From NCBI RefSeq assembly GCF_020740795.1, contig NC_067282.1:166400274-166464273 (forward strand): DNA of 64,000 nucleotides. The letters are read 5' to 3'. The notes below the pieces were generated by a model. That model was not told the origin of the DNA. It was given only the letters and a program-made list of their open reading frames with translations, and ran no database searches. A program made the position numbers and the translations under genes. Position 1 is the stretch's first letter, and each line of letters opens with the position of its first letter. Positions 1-13,120 of the stretch are shown here, one piece after another. This DNA comes from Apus apus. Lineage: Eukaryota; Chordata; Aves; Apodiformes; Apodidae.

Positions 1-3000
1 AATCTGACTGTTGACTGTCATCAAATGGGAGCAGTCTTATTCTTCTCATGTAAGTATGAAGACCTAGCCAGAAAAAAAAAAGGGCTGTATAGGTTTATTA
101 GTTTGAGAAGCCAGAGCCTTCAGCAGCTATGAGCTGTTAGACTTTTTAAACTAGGATGATGCATATACACCTTCAGTTTAGCTACATGATATAAAACTTT
201 AATCTAAACCAGACTACACTATCCGTGAAAAAGTGCAATACCACTTTTTTTTTTAATCTTATCTAGTCATATTGTATATTAAAAAAATAGTTCAGTGTTT
301 GTCTTGCAATTTTGTATCAGAGTCACTTTATTGTGACCCTTAAAATTTGTGATGTAACTCTCCCTACCACCTACTATAGCACTGAGTTACACAAAATCAG
401 TATGACATGACAAAAAAAACCCCACAACCCTTCCATACAATGCCAATTCTGCCACCTTTTCCCATTACTTTTTCCATTTGACAGCATCCTATGAAAGTCT
501 GGCCAGTTTTCCTCCTAAATTTTTGGCCTATTTTCACAGTCTCTTGACACACCAATAGAAAAGATGCATTTATTAAAATTCCCAGAGAAGCTAATTATAG
601 AATACACAGACAATGGGAAAAAAATGTGTACTTAACACTCAGATTTTCTTTTAAAAGCAAGTTACGTTTTAACAAAGCTTTCTTTGAAAAGCAGCAAAAT
701 AGATTGAGAAAAGACTCATGTCGAGTGTGCTAAAGTAGTCCTTTTGCTGATACTGAGTTCCATCCACAAGCAAGTCAGCCATCATACTGAGAGAATAATC
801 CCACATACTCACCAACATAGACCTAATTTTTATATAACAAGTTAAGAGATGCTCAACCTGAGCCCTTAATCCAACCACTCTAAGCAGAGGTCAGAGATCA
901 TGTGATTTAAGGCACAGCTGATAACTAGTAACTGCTTTCTAGTCATTTACTTACAGATGCTCCCCAATCGAACTCTTTTCAGAAGGCCTGATATTTGCAC
1001 GCATAGCCTCACCAGCCAGTGTTACTTAAAACAGCTGTGTTTACTAGCATTTGTAAAGGTTACAAAAATTCAAAGTTTTAAATACTATGGTTTAAAGCTT
1101 AAAAATTTTATTTAGTCAGCAACTTACATTAACATGTACATAAATCTTTTTTGGTTTTCTTTTCAAGGATTGTTGCATTGTGTTCCAGCCAAAATATCTG
1201 TGTTTCAACAAAAAAAAAAAAATAAAATAAAAAAAAATTCCCAAGTGACTTAAACAGGCCTAGGTCTCAAAATATATGAGCTTGCAGACCACTCAACATT
1301 AAAAAAAAAATAAAATCCTTGAAAGACCTAGCATTAGTAATCAGCCATCATGAGAGTAACTTAAAACCAACCATGCTTTCATAAAGTGCTAAACTCCAAA
1401 AAATGTACCTATGTATCTAGCTCTAGCCTGATCCTCAACTACTTGGAGACAAAAAAACAAAACCTCTTTTGAAAGTTCCCAGAAACATATTCTGGAAACT
1501 CTTTTTCAGAGATAAAGGTTTTTCATTCAATTTTCAGATGTGGTAACATCACACATTCAAAAAAAGTATACTGAAGGGTCTGCTTTATTCGGCAAGTATT
1601 TGCCAAAGCCACACTCAAATGTAAATTATGCTGTTTCTTGAGTTTATAACTAACTTATATGAGAAACAATGAAAACGTAAACCCAACAATTAGAGCACTG
1701 ACAAGTGTACCTGACAGAATGAGCAGTCTAGCTATGGACTCCCTCTTTTCTCCTCAGCACATACATAAAAAAAGAAAGTTAGTACTTTGTCTTCATGGAA
1801 AACATTCATTCACCATTCCCACCACAACCCTGAACCAGCAAATGGAGCTTCAAATATATAGCTAGGCTTTAATTCCCACTTACAATAAACACAGGGTGGT
1901 TCATCTATGAGAACAAGAAAGTGCACGAAAGGTGCTTCTAGTCTGTCTGATAGTTAAGAACAGTCCCACTCTCTTCAACTCCTCACCTTCCAAACTGGTC
2001 ACACCCGCTTGCCCTCTAACTTTTCTCAGTACTGCACTCAATCCTACTCCTCAATGAGTAGGTTTAGTGAACTGAAAGTTATTTACAGTTTTTTTGTATC
2101 CAATAAATTTTCCACTGATTTACTTTTCTCTGAACTGGCTCATTCTGACAAGCATCAGTGACAGACATGTTCAGCTGTGTTTAAAGACAGGTCTCACAAT
2201 CAGCTGAAGCCAACCTAAAACTGCCCTGCCAACAGAAGGGGTGGTCACACTGATAGCTCTGGATGCACATACTCTGTTACCTTTTATCAGTTCTTACAAC
2301 AGCACAATAATGATTTCAGTTAGATCAGGTCACAGACTCACAAAGTTAGAAAAAAGTGTCCCAACTCACCTACTGGCCACACACAACGGCAAGAGCTAAC
2401 ACCAGGAAGGGTAAAGGGCTGTGTCTGGATTCCACCACGGTTTTAGACCAGCTTAAATGCAGTTACAAAAACACATCCTTCAAAGCCTGCAATACAAGTG
2501 TTTTCAAAGCACACTCAGATGTTCCCCCTCTCTTTCTACTCTGCTCTGCCCTTACTGAGTCATGATCATCTTTGCCTGGTCTTGAGCAACCTCACAACCT
2601 CTGACCACAGCATTCCCACCACCCCCCATTTTTGATACCTCCCTCCTTACAGAGACAATCAAGGAAACTCTTCTAAAGACCTGAGGGTATCCTACAAGCG
2701 TAGGAAGAAATTACTAGATTTCAGAATTGCACAAGACAAACTGTAGTCTAACATTACACAATGTACTGACAGGTCTGATGGTTCAATGCAGCCAGGCTCC
2801 TTCTGACTTCAGAAAAAGCTTTTGATTTTGTTCTACATTCTCACCTGTAACAGAACCCAATGTTTCTCTCAAATACAGGGATGCTATGAAAATAAAATCT
2901 TTAGCCTCATACTGTCTTTGAAAAGGAGCAGATGAGAGTGCACATCCTGAAATACCACTTACTGAGGCTGCTCCTACCTAAACATGTTGGTATCAATGAC

Positions 3001-6000
3001 AATATTATCTAGTTTTCAAGTAAACAGCAAACAAACATTTCCTCTTTAATTCCATAAACAGGATTCTGCAAAGTAAAAATGTAACCCTCTCCAACATTTA
3101 TAGTGTCTCACTAGTTTCCTGAATGAACAGGAAAACACAGTGAAACAAATGTTCAAAGACTGGAATTCTACAAAAACTGAGAGAAAGAAAGCCTGTGCTT
3201 AACAAGTAAATGCAAATTGAGTCAACACAAATTTAGGTCAAACCAGACATTTATCATTGATGCTTTGAGAGGGCCTTTCCAGACAGTTAAAAAAAATCAA
3301 CAACAGTCCAAATCAGAAGAAAATATGTGGATGAAAAACTGTAAATAGTTGAAATCTATTTTTTAAGTATTTTACTAGATGCCTGAGAACCCACAGTGTT
3401 ATCACTGAGGAAAAAGTCCAGAGTGGTGAAAAACCACACAGCTTATAAGAGAAGCGAGAACTGTAAAAAAAAAAAATTAAATTAAAAAAATTTTTGTAAA
3501 ACTAGAAAGAGAAGCACGGACAATAAGTGTGACAAATTAGAAAAACAGAAAAAACAAAGGCAAAGATTAGTGAACCAAAGTACTATGGCTTCACAGAAAA
3601 ATAAACACAGCACTTTGAGTTGATGAAGTAGTAATGGACAAAAACAATGTTCAAAGCGTTTTATTTAGTATTGTCTGATATTTTAAGAAATTAGAATGTA
3701 AAGAGCTAATGTGATCTGGCATGTGTTAAAAACTAGCGATGTACCAACTATATTCTTATGATTCACGTTGTGACTATCATACATGCTGTCCTAGTTAAGG
3801 ACTACATTGGTCAAAAAACAGCTCTTGCTGTTTTCAGTAGCTCACATTTTTAAACCTCAGGGGAGTGTTTTTATAGAAATACTACTGAAAGGACACTAAG
3901 CATCCTATAGAGCTTGTATTTTGACCCCATGCTATTTCATCTATTTCATGGTTGTCTGCAAACTAGGAATAAAAAACAGAGGTAAGTTTTATAGTGAGGA
4001 GGGAAAGGGGGATAAATAATACTCTACTTCTGATACAAGATAGCTTATATTACTGGGGGAAGGTTGGGACAAGCTAGAGTAAGGTTTTTTTTAAATACCA
4101 ACAAAAGCAAAGTAAAATCTAAAATGAAGACCTGTCCAGGAAACTATCCAGAAAGCACTGAAGAGACTTAGAGGTGGATAACCATCTGGGCACAAGCTTC
4201 CAGTATGACACGGCTCCCAGTAAGATCAGTAAAATGGTCTACACAAACAGGGATGCTGCATAAGAATGTGGAAGTTGCTTTACTAGAGCAACTGGCCCTG
4301 GTGTGACTATTAGAGTAGTGCTCTGTTCTCAAGTTCACTACTGCAACAGTTCCAGCACTCAAGACCACTGCCATGAAAAAACGGAAAGAATCGAAGAACA
4401 CATCTTAACAAGAGACTCAAAAGGGTCAGTAGGACTGCAAACCATAACACCAGTGTAGGGATCTGATAATCATCAGCATATTGAATAAATGCAGACAGAT
4501 CTATATTTGGATAGATATCTCTCAAGATGTAATGAACAGAAACAAATTAAATTCAGACTAGAAACAGGTTTAAGTCTTAAACAGACTAATTAAATTTCGG
4601 GACAACTTGCCCAGCTACTCAATAATATCTGTTACTGTAGAATTTTGCTTATTTTCTTTTTTACTGTGTAAGTAGTATGATGGCTATAAAAAGCATTAGT
4701 TCATTAAAAAACTGCTCAATGGCTGCATTAGAAGTTTGGATTAGATCTCCAGTCCCCTCTGGCCTCAAATTATAAATCTAACAAAGATACATGAAGCAAG
4801 ACTCAGCTTTCAATATTAAGCATGCTAATTCGTCTGAGACTTCATGGTTCTATCCTCCTTTTTAAGTAATACAGTAAGTTATAACTGATCTCTGAATGAG
4901 CTCACAAATGTAAGCTTAGCCTCTGGAGTGATCCTATCTAAAGTACGCTAAGTCCCATACCTTCACAGGACAATTATGAACAATCTGCACCCTGCTACAA
5001 CTCCAACAACATCAACAGAATCCCACAGGGAACAGAGCTAAACTGTAAAATCAGGTTTGTACTGGTATTTTAAACAGAAAAAATTAGAGCCAAAGCTATC
5101 TACAGTAAGTTTACCTATCCTCTTCAAACTGCCACCAAGGAACACAAGAAGACATCGTGCTTCTAACTTCCCAGGTACTTATGAATTGAACCACCTGGAC
5201 AGAAACAGATAAAAATGAAGGCTTCCAGCTGGGGTAATTCCTGCTAGAGCCTTAAAATTTCCTTCCAATTTTGCCGGAAGATTTTTCTCTGACATCAGAG
5301 TAAAAAAAAAACAACAAACAGCAACAACAAAAAACCACTTCCCCTTTCACAGCCAAGACTTTCCTAATACAAAAAGAGATCTGTAATAACCAATAACTTC
5401 CATCTCTCTCAAACACATCCCACATAACCTAATGACACTGGGGAATGCACTACATAGCAGTAACAAGAGAGATCTCTCTCCCCAGTAATAGCTCTTACCA
5501 CTTAGGAAGAGATGCAGCTGTGAACAGCTGAAATGCCTTTGGCACTTCAGGCCATATTAGGCCACAGACCATATATTTTTTCCAAACAAAAAGTGGCAGT
5601 ATGAACAAAATCCATTTCCTAAAGATTCCCCACCCATCAATTCTTGAATTTCAAAATAAAACATCCAAGCTTATCATAACCTACCACAGAACAGTCAAGA
5701 TGTTGCTGCTGTTTAAAAGATCCAAGGAGTTTAAAGCCAGAAAGTCCATTAAAATAATTTAGTTGAAGGATAACAAGTACAAACAGCAAGCAGCATTCCC
5801 ATACTAGGGCTACACTACATAAATGGAAGCAAAGCTTGCCATTATCACTGTCACCAGAAACCTCAACAATGGGAGAAGGAAACAAATTAACAGGGACTAC
5901 TCTGCCTCCCTCGGGTGCTCTGCATCTCTTACAACAGAGCTACCTTCTCACACCGTAGGGCAGCCAATGCCAAGTCCACTCTGAGATCTATACCCACAGG

Positions 6001-7872
6001 ACTCCCTCTCTTTGGTCATCTAGGAACTTAACAATCCTGCTGAAGAATTCAGGTCTATGAAAGAGGTGGCACATTACTCAGAGTCACCGAAACAAAATCT
6101 ACACTCCTTTTTATTCACAGGTTTGAAACACCAGCCAGTTATGCATGTGCACAATTCAAAAGTTTGCATTTGGTCTCTTTGACATTCAAACTCAAGCCAA
6201 AAGCATCAAGAGCTGGATAATCCACCACTGCCCTCCTTTCATCACTACAATGATTACTCACTCACTATTTACCACTTGTGTCTTTCAATTTGATTCCCAT
6301 TAAGCTTCACTTTCCAGCCACTGGGTTTCATTATGTACAAAGTGAATAAAGCACTGCATCTCAGTAAGAAAGTATTTCTATGGGGCAAAAAAGGTGCTTT
6401 TCACTATTTCTGATAATGTGAGCAGTTTTTCAAGCCTTTCAGAGTAAGGTATTATAAAAATAACTCTTTTCCACACTTCATTGTCTAACAATGCTTTTAA
6501 AGACAACTTCATCGCTAGTATTACCACAAGCTCAGCCAAAAATCATCTCCTTGTTCTTAATCACTAAACCATCTTAAAAATATCAAGGAATATATTACAT
6601 ATTTTTAAAATCAAAGCAGTATACTGGGGCTTTAGCTGAACTGCTTCTTCATATTGACATTCTACCAGTCAATAAATTTCAGGATACAATCCCATGCCTA
6701 TGTTCCTTATCTTCAATGCATTATTTCAAATACAACTGCATCAAGGTGCACTTTGCTTTACTAGCACAACTTCACATGAATTCTGGATGGTGTGCTCTGT
6801 CCTCCCCTGCTTAGTACCTACCCATCTTGTTTGGCTGCAAGTTTTATTAATCACAATTTTGTTATTACTTCCAAATCACTCATGAAAAAATCTCAAGTCT
6901 AAGGGATTAACTTGTCTAAGACTTTCAGGAACAATAACATTCTGGAATAATTCTCTAGCAATTATTTCCAAGACATATCAGCTAGCCAACAGTTCTCCAT
7001 CCATTTATCATATAGTAGAAGATCATCTGATGAGTATCAAATAAGCAATTGATGTTAATTGTTGTACTTCACCACTAAAATTATATTTGTATGCTTTGCT
7101 GTTCCACCAGTAATTTACAACAGTGCTAGTAGAAAACAGTGGGATCTACACTGTTACAATAAACTGAACTTGTGATAAGAACAACAAATAAATATCCTTA
7201 AAGAGTCATTACATAAGTTTGACTTGCTTTCATGCAGGAGGGAGGTCTACAAACTCAAAAAACAAAGCCACAGAGCCCACATAAAACCAAACACCTCCCT
7301 TCCAAAAAAGTCCCTCAAAAAACTTTGCAAGTAATCCAAATTAGTAAAAACAAAAAGACAGTAAAAAGCAAAAGTCTCCTAAAAATACAAAAAGCACAGG
7401 AAAAATACCTAAAAAAAGATGCATGACAGACAGCAGTAGCACAAAATGTAGGAAACCAGGAAAGATTTTGACAGTTCTATAAAAAGCATCAGTTTTACAC
7501 ATATACAAAATTAAGAACTGATTATATACTCCAACATCACTAATTATATAAGGACATGGTGCTATTTTCTTAAAAACTGGAAATCGCTAAGTATAAGGCC
7601 CCTGACCTTCAAAATTGACTGAACACAGATGCACTACATCATTCAGTGGGCAGGCCTGTGACAACACAGCTCTGCTACGGTACAGAACCCTGAAGCTTTT
7701 AAGACACTCCAGAAGTGCTCTTTTAGCAGCCAGTCTCACCACTGACATGAAAAACATCCTCCTCTCAAAGTTTATCTGCACAAAGGGATTCTAAGAACTA
7801 CAGGAACACCAACTGAAATCCATGTAAACATTACTTAGCGAATAAAGGCATAGTCAGATACTCAGCACTTCC

Positions 7873-7890
7873 AAAAAAAAAAAAAAAAAA
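7873..7890. repeat. Poly(A) tract, 18 bases
   Basis: An uninterrupted run of 18 A lies in the inferred ZDHHC17 intron. No retroposed sequence is recognisable just upstream on the plus strand, so I treat it as simple sequence and not the tail of a processed copy. Confidence 0.9.
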
Positions 7891-8561
7891 GGACCAGTTA
7901 GACAAGAGATATTTATTGCATATTAAAAGATAAAGGTTCATGTTACAGCACAATATATATTAACTTCCTTCCCCATCTTTTGTACCACACACTCAACTTC
8001 ATACACCAAAAGAAAAGCATAAAATTCTATGAGACTGCTCAACTGGTGAAAATCACCAATTTAAACTGAGACATTTTTGTTCACTATATAGTAATTACTC
8101 AAAGTTAACTCATCAACTTCACTACTCATCTTCAATCTTTAAAACATAGTGGCTTTCTGACTGCCTGTAGATGATTTTTATTCTTTTTTATAGTTTCAGA
8201 CTGCTCATCTAAAGTTTCCAAAAGTTATGAACTTCTATTTCAAAGAACATCAGCATCCAACAGTCTGGAGTGTTACTGATAACTTCTGTCACTTTAGAAA
8301 AACATTAGACACTGCAAAACAGGGTACTTCCTCGGTTAGTCTGAAGAAACATGTAGCATCAGTTTTTGCACATCAGCGAAAAAAGAAATCAAGACACTTA
8401 TTGGGGGTACACTGCTTCGCTACTTAACCTTTAAAAAACATGGGTCTATTTTAAAAGTTGTAAGCAAGCACAGTTTGGAGAGGTAGAGAAGAGTGGGTAG
8501 GATACACATTGACATATAAAGGCCTAGAGAGTTTCTTCAGTCATCAAGAAAACTATAAGTG

Positions 8562-8580
8562 TATATATATATATATATAT
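8562..8580. repeat. (TA)n microsatellite
   Basis: About nine and a half uninterrupted TA units lie in AT-rich intronic sequence roughly 1 kb inside ZDHHC17 from its first exon. The tract is likely length-variable between individuals. Confidence 0.9.
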
Positions 8581-9525
8581 AAAGATATTGATGAAAAAGA
8601 GTATCGTCTGTTTAGCAAAACCTGGAGCCTGGCATACACACTCTTTTTTTTTGTAAGCTGAAAAAATCAATTCTTACAATACTTTATGTATCAAGTGACA
8701 AGTCCACACGTAAAAGATTTTCTGAACTGTTTAAAATATGCTTCAAAACAACCATACTAGTCCTCAAGAAGACACACATGCTGCTGACAAAGGTGGGTAG
8801 CACAAAAGAAAGGTAAAAATATGACACCAAACGACCTCTACATGTTACCTGTAAGTATTCCTTCCGCCGTCTGGCCAACGCATTGAGGAAGACAGAACCT
8901 TTGCTTTCAGAATAAACCCCTCGCCACCCGCGCTAGGCTGGGTCGGACCAAGCCCCACCTGCGGACAAGCCGCAGGCCAGCGCCAATAAAAGGCAAGAGG
9001 AACCATGTATTCCTGCTCGCCCGAACCGCTTCCTGCCGGGCTGCCGGACCGCAGCCCCCCGGGACGACGGGGGCGGGCGCCGAGCCCGGCCAGGCACCTA
9101 GTACTGCTGCTCGGGGACGCCGGGGCCGCGGCACCGCCCCTGGGCGACTTTGCCCCCGAAGCAGCGCCTGGGTCGCGGCGGGCCGGGGGACAAGCGGGGC
9201 TGCGCCGCCTGCCTCACCCCCTGGCCCGGTGCCGGTGAGGGCGCCACGGAGGGCCCGAGCGGACCTGCCCTCCTCCCGCCCGCGGCACCCGCAGCCTGCC
9301 GGCACCCGCAGCCTCGCCGCGCCCCGGCCCGGCCCGGCCCGGCCCGGCGCCGCGCACACCCAGGCCGGCAGCGGGGGGCGGCGCGCACCTCCCGCCCTCC
9401 GCGCACCCCGCCCGCCCGCCCGCTCGCCTCGCCCCCTCCGTCCCCCGCCCTTCCCGCGGCGGGGCGCAGTCCCGGGCGCGGCGCTGCCCGCCGCGCTGCC
9501 GGCGCCGGGCGGTGCCCTCCCTCAC

Positions 9526-9588
9526 CTCGGGGTGCAGGATGGGGACACAACCCGCTTCTTTCTCGTACTCCTCCAGAGGCGCCGCCAT
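9526..9588 (-). CDS. ZDHHC17: ZDHHC17 (HIP14) coding exon 1, N-terminal 21 codons
   Basis: This is the first coding exon of the palmitoyltransferase ZDHHC17/HIP14, a Golgi and vesicle multipass enzyme with N-terminal ankyrin repeats and a DHHC catalytic domain that acylates neuronal proteins such as SNAP25 and huntingtin. On the minus strand an ATG at 9588 opens 21 codons. The last 15 residues, EYEKEAGCVPILHPE, match the human N-terminus as I recall it (EYDTEAGCVPLLHPE). The codon for the final Glu is followed directly by GTGAGG, a consensus donor in phase 0, where the vertebrate protein continues into the next exon. The start is supported by A at -3 and G at +4. The first residues (MAAPLE) differ from the human leader, as expected for a variable N-terminus. 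The ankyrin and DHHC exons lie outside the window to the left. The identification comes from a short peptide recalled from memory, so a protein search is the decisive test. Confidence 0.85.
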
Positions 9589-9592
9589 CTTG
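9581..9592 (-). promoter_or_regulatory. YY1-like motif overlapping the ZDHHC17 start codon
   Basis: The minus strand reads CAAGATGGCGGC, an excellent match to the YY1 consensus (AAGATGGCGGC), with the initiator ATG inside the motif. YY1 sites just downstream of the start site, often containing the initiator ATG, are a known feature of CpG-island promoters. If used, the motif places transcription initiation a short distance upstream, between about 9,590 and 9,700. Binding is inferred, not shown. Confidence 0.6.
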
Positions 9593-10142
9593 CTGCGAGC
9601 CCGCCGCGCACTGCATGCCGGGTGGCGCTCGCGCGACCGCCTTGCGCTCCCCCCCCCCCCTCCCTCCCTCGGGGCCCGCGCGCGCGCGCGCGCACCGCCC
9701 CCTGGCGCCCCCGGCGGGGAGGTGGGGGTGCGCGCGGGGGGGGCGCGCGCGGGGCCCGGGGGCGGGGCGGGGCGCGCGGCTCCTCGGGCCCGAGCGGGCG
9801 GGGCCGCCTCCCCCGGGAGCGGCGCGGCGGGACCCGACGGGGCGGGGAGGGAGCCCCGGCCGCGGGGCGGGGACGGGCCCCCGGCCGCCCTTCCCTGCCC
9901 GCGGGGCCGTTTGGCCGCGTCTGCCGCGGGGAGCGCGCTCGTTCCTCCGGCCGTTTGGCCGCCGGCCCTCCCGCAGCCGGCCCGGTGCCCTGGCAGGGCC
10001 CGGCCCCTGCGCCCCAGGCCCCGCGGCGGGAGGGATCTGCTGCTGGCCAGGTGTCTGCAAAGACGGGTTGCTTCTTGGAGGTACTAGTGTCAGTGCTTCT
10101 GAAATTAGGATGCTTTAGGCTTGAGGAGGCACTTCGGTAGGG

Positions 10143-10148
10143 GTAAGT
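10143..10148 (+). promoter_or_regulatory. Candidate plus-strand splice donor beside the ZDHHC17 island
   Basis: The plus strand reads TAGGGGTAAGTTCC just outside the CpG island. GTAAGT is a strong vertebrate 5' splice site. It faces away from ZDHHC17 and lies about 555 bp from that gene's start codon, which would suit the first exon of a promoter-divergent noncoding RNA. No partner acceptor or polyadenylation site was identified, so this is a motif-level call only. Confidence 0.3.
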
Positions 10149-10149
10149 T

Positions 10150-13120
10150 CCTTATAATTTGGAGTGAGAGCAAAAGGAGAGCTTCCTGGCGCGCTTAATG
10201 TTGGCGCCGTTCCAGGCTCCTCATGTCTGTCCAGTGTTCACGGGGACGTAACCTGCGGGCAAGAAGAACATTTTAAACCCGCTGGCAGTTCTGAGGACAT
10301 TTGGGAGGGATTCCTTCCAGCCAGTTTGTACCCAGCTGAACCGGTGATTCCTGACATCCCGTCACACACGCTGTCCAGATGGCCGAGTTATCTGCGGCAG
10401 ATTCGGGGGTCGAATTACATCCTGCGGGAAAATGGGTTGAGTTCTGCTTAGTTTGTCATTTCTGTTCTTACAAGCTGTGTAATGCGCATACAGCAAGGAT
10501 TAGGAATCCTAAAGCTCTTTATTTCAAACGTTTTTTTATGAATTACATTTTTATTTTAAAAATGATTTTGCAGCTACAGAATGTTATCACTGGTTTGGCT
10601 GTTGCTTTATATCTATGGTGCTGTCATTTGCCTTTGTGGGAAAAGGACCTTTAGACAACACGTTATGTTGTATGATAATACATTAAGCTCATAAGCCTAA
10701 AACCCCACAATGATATTCTTTTCATTACTCCTTCCTATCTCATACAAAATGTGACAGAGAAACACTAATACAATCATGACTGCAGCATTATTAAAATGTT
10801 AAACCATAAATACATATTTGCTATATAAATACATTTTAAATTGTCAAGAAGAAGAATGACAGGGATTTAGAAACAGGGTGTGAAACAGGTCTACAAGCAC
10901 AGACTTGAAACCATAAGGTACTGGAGTGCTAAAAGAGCAGAATATACAGGAGAGGATCTTTTTTTAACTGTGTATTATTACATGTACCAGGGCTTAGATA
11001 CAATTTGCAATCTGATTTGCCTGAAGAAGAGGATTTTCAACCCCCTGCAAGCCCCAGAAATAGAAATCCTATCAATCACTACAGTTCTTCACTCATATTT
11101 ATAACAGAAGGAAGGGTGATAAAATAACCACAAATCTTTATCGTATTTTTACTATGCAGGTTCTTTTTCCTTGAAAGCCTAAAGAAGCTGTGCTTCATCC
11201 CATGGCTCTGGTTGTAAATGCAGACCCTGACATTGGTTGAGGTATTTATGCCCTGTTCTTCACAGGTCTGCACATTCTGAAACCAGTTCTGTTCTCAGAG
11301 ATGTCTGTACAGAGAATTGTTGCCATTAAACTTGAGGCCTTGTTGATGTATGTAATTCATCTGCAGCTCATTACATCCTTCTTCAGAACCCAGTGTGCCT
11401 TTTGCCACCAAGTAAGGACAGAACTAGAACACGGGAAGGTGCTCAGGTGTCTCTGTACCGAAGCTCTTCATTCAAAAGTAAGTTAGAAAAGATTTCCACA
11501 CCTGGAGCATTTTCGTCCTCTCCTAATCTGTAGCGTGATGTTTGGAAACATGGACCTTCACTGTCTTACCCTGTCACTACAGACAGGTTCATACCACTGC
11601 AAGGTGAACGACAGATACAAACCTGATAATCTGCTTTGGTACCAAAGTTCATAACAATCTTCCACAATCTGAAAGGCCCTAAGGTTGGATGTTTTTCTAG
11701 ACTCTGCCAAAAATTTGCTATCTGACTTTGTCTTACCCCTGTATGTTTTGCTTTGCTCATTTGTAAATCAAACACTATGAAATCTAATTCAGAGGGCTAC
11801 TCTGAGAATGTATTATTGTTGCAGAGCAATTTAAAACTCTCACATTAAAGATGCCTTGTAAATGCCAGGAACTATTGTTGATCAATGGCAGAAACTGCTC
11901 TTTTGCATGGTTGTTCTGGAGGCTCAATAGCTGATGTGTCAAGTGTTTTCCATATCGACCAAAGAGGTTTTATCCAGTGCTGCAATATGAACAGGTCTAT
12001 AATACTGGCTAAACATGGCATGCACTGGAAAATTATTTTAGATTCTAGACTAACTTAAGAAAAACACAATTTGCCAATACGAAAAACAGATTTTCTTCCC
12101 TTTGTTTTGCTTTACATTAATTGCTGAAAAAAGACACACTGTCTAGGCACCTTTTAATTCTCAAGTAAGTCAAAATACAGCTTACATGGGAATTAAGTAG
12201 CACAAAGTCTTATAATTCCCTATTCTGCAGGATGAATTTAACCTTTTTTAATGAAGAAAAAAACCACTTCTGGCAGAGACAAGACATTTATAGAATATAC
12301 ATCCATACACACAGTTCAGCACTAAGAATGAGTGTGCAGCTATTTTAGTTCCTATCTTCCACTAAACTGTGAAATGTGACAGTGAAACAAGACATTTAAA
12401 ACAACTAAAAGTGCAATCCAACAGTGTTTGCCTTTGCAATAAGTATTGCAATTAAAGATAAGTGTTTGCACTTATGGCAGCCCAAAACTTAAAGTGAAAA
12501 TATTGGAATATCTTAGCACAAAAATAGGTGCTAAGTCAAAAATACCCTGCCTAACCCTACAAGAATTAATATTTTTAAAGGAGCTGTGGTTGTTCTTCAC
12601 TTTTTATACATAGTTTTAATTAACCTTTGTCTAAGTGAAGCATCATGAGATGGATTTGTCACCATACTGAGGCCTCTCTGAAATTTCCCTTGCACAGCCA
12701 CCCAAAAAATAGTTTTGGGGGCTAAAATATCTGGGGAGGCCACGTTGTGTTCCTGTTCTCTGGGTATGTGTGCAGAGGGACTATGATCAGAATCAGTAAT
12801 TATCTTTATTATTGACTACCAACACTGCATTTTCTACTCATGTTGCTATTTGAGCCTTGTGTTTTCTGAGTTGGAAGTGACATCCATCCATCTAAATGTA
12901 TATTCTGCTCGTGCTTACCCAAACCCATCCTTTCTCTCTGCATTCATTCCTAGATGAAGAGTACCCAGTTTTCACACAGTTTGAACCAGATTGGGTGGCT
13001 GAAAGCCTGTGAGTTTGAGTGACTGAAACCCCCCCAGGAGCCCCCCACCTGCTCCAGTCTGTTCCTAATGCTGACTCTTGGAAACATTTCTGTAACCTAT
13101 TTCTACAGTATTACCATATG
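10150..13120. other. Intergenic DNA, no gene seen
   Basis: Unique-looking sequence grades from moderate GC content beside the island to AT-rich DNA. The open frames are short (95 codons or fewer) and resemble no family I know. No repeats of note were seen before the pentamer satellite that follows. Confidence 0.6.

Larger units (their letters stand above)
1..8899 (-). other. Probable 5' part of ZDHHC17 intron 1
   Basis: This stretch lies downstream of the exon 1 donor of ZDHHC17 and is AT-rich with no recognisable exon on the minus strand. I looked for the second coding exon of ZDHHC17 and did not find it. The plus strand is richer in A and C than in T and G (for example 28 A, 22 C, 4 G and 6 T at 7261-7320, chosen because it is extreme). 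This is the expected imprint of leftward transcription. No CR1 copies were seen, unlike the rest of the window. Open frames here are short and unremarkable. Simple sequence includes an 18-base A run and a TA repeat, listed separately. Confidence 0.7.
8900..10060 (-). promoter_or_regulatory. ZDHHC17: CpG island promoter of ZDHHC17
   Basis: GC content and CpG density rise abruptly from AT-rich flanks near 8,900 and fall again near 10,060. The island includes a C run at 9649-9660, an alternating CG tract at about 9676-9693 and many GGGCGG-type boxes. It surrounds the ZDHHC17 start codon, so it is the housekeeping-type promoter of that gene, with transcription running leftward. No TATA box is evident near the start codon. 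Long open frames on both strands here (up to about 320 codons) result from the low stop-codon frequency in GC-rich DNA and are not genes. The exact transcription start cannot be placed from sequence. Confidence 0.85.

Noticed and set aside
1-8899. Possible ZDHHC17 exon 2 within the left flank
   Set aside because: I looked on the minus strand for the continuation after HPE (a segment containing HIDDYSTWD in vertebrates) and found no matching codon pattern. The exon is probably beyond the left edge.
8907-10140. Several open frames of 120-322 codons on both strands, rich in Pro, Arg, Ala and Gly
   Set aside because: They coincide with the CpG island, overlap in nearly all frames and show no domain. 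Low stop frequency in GC-rich DNA explains them. Only the first 21 codons at 9588-9526 match a known protein before a splice donor.
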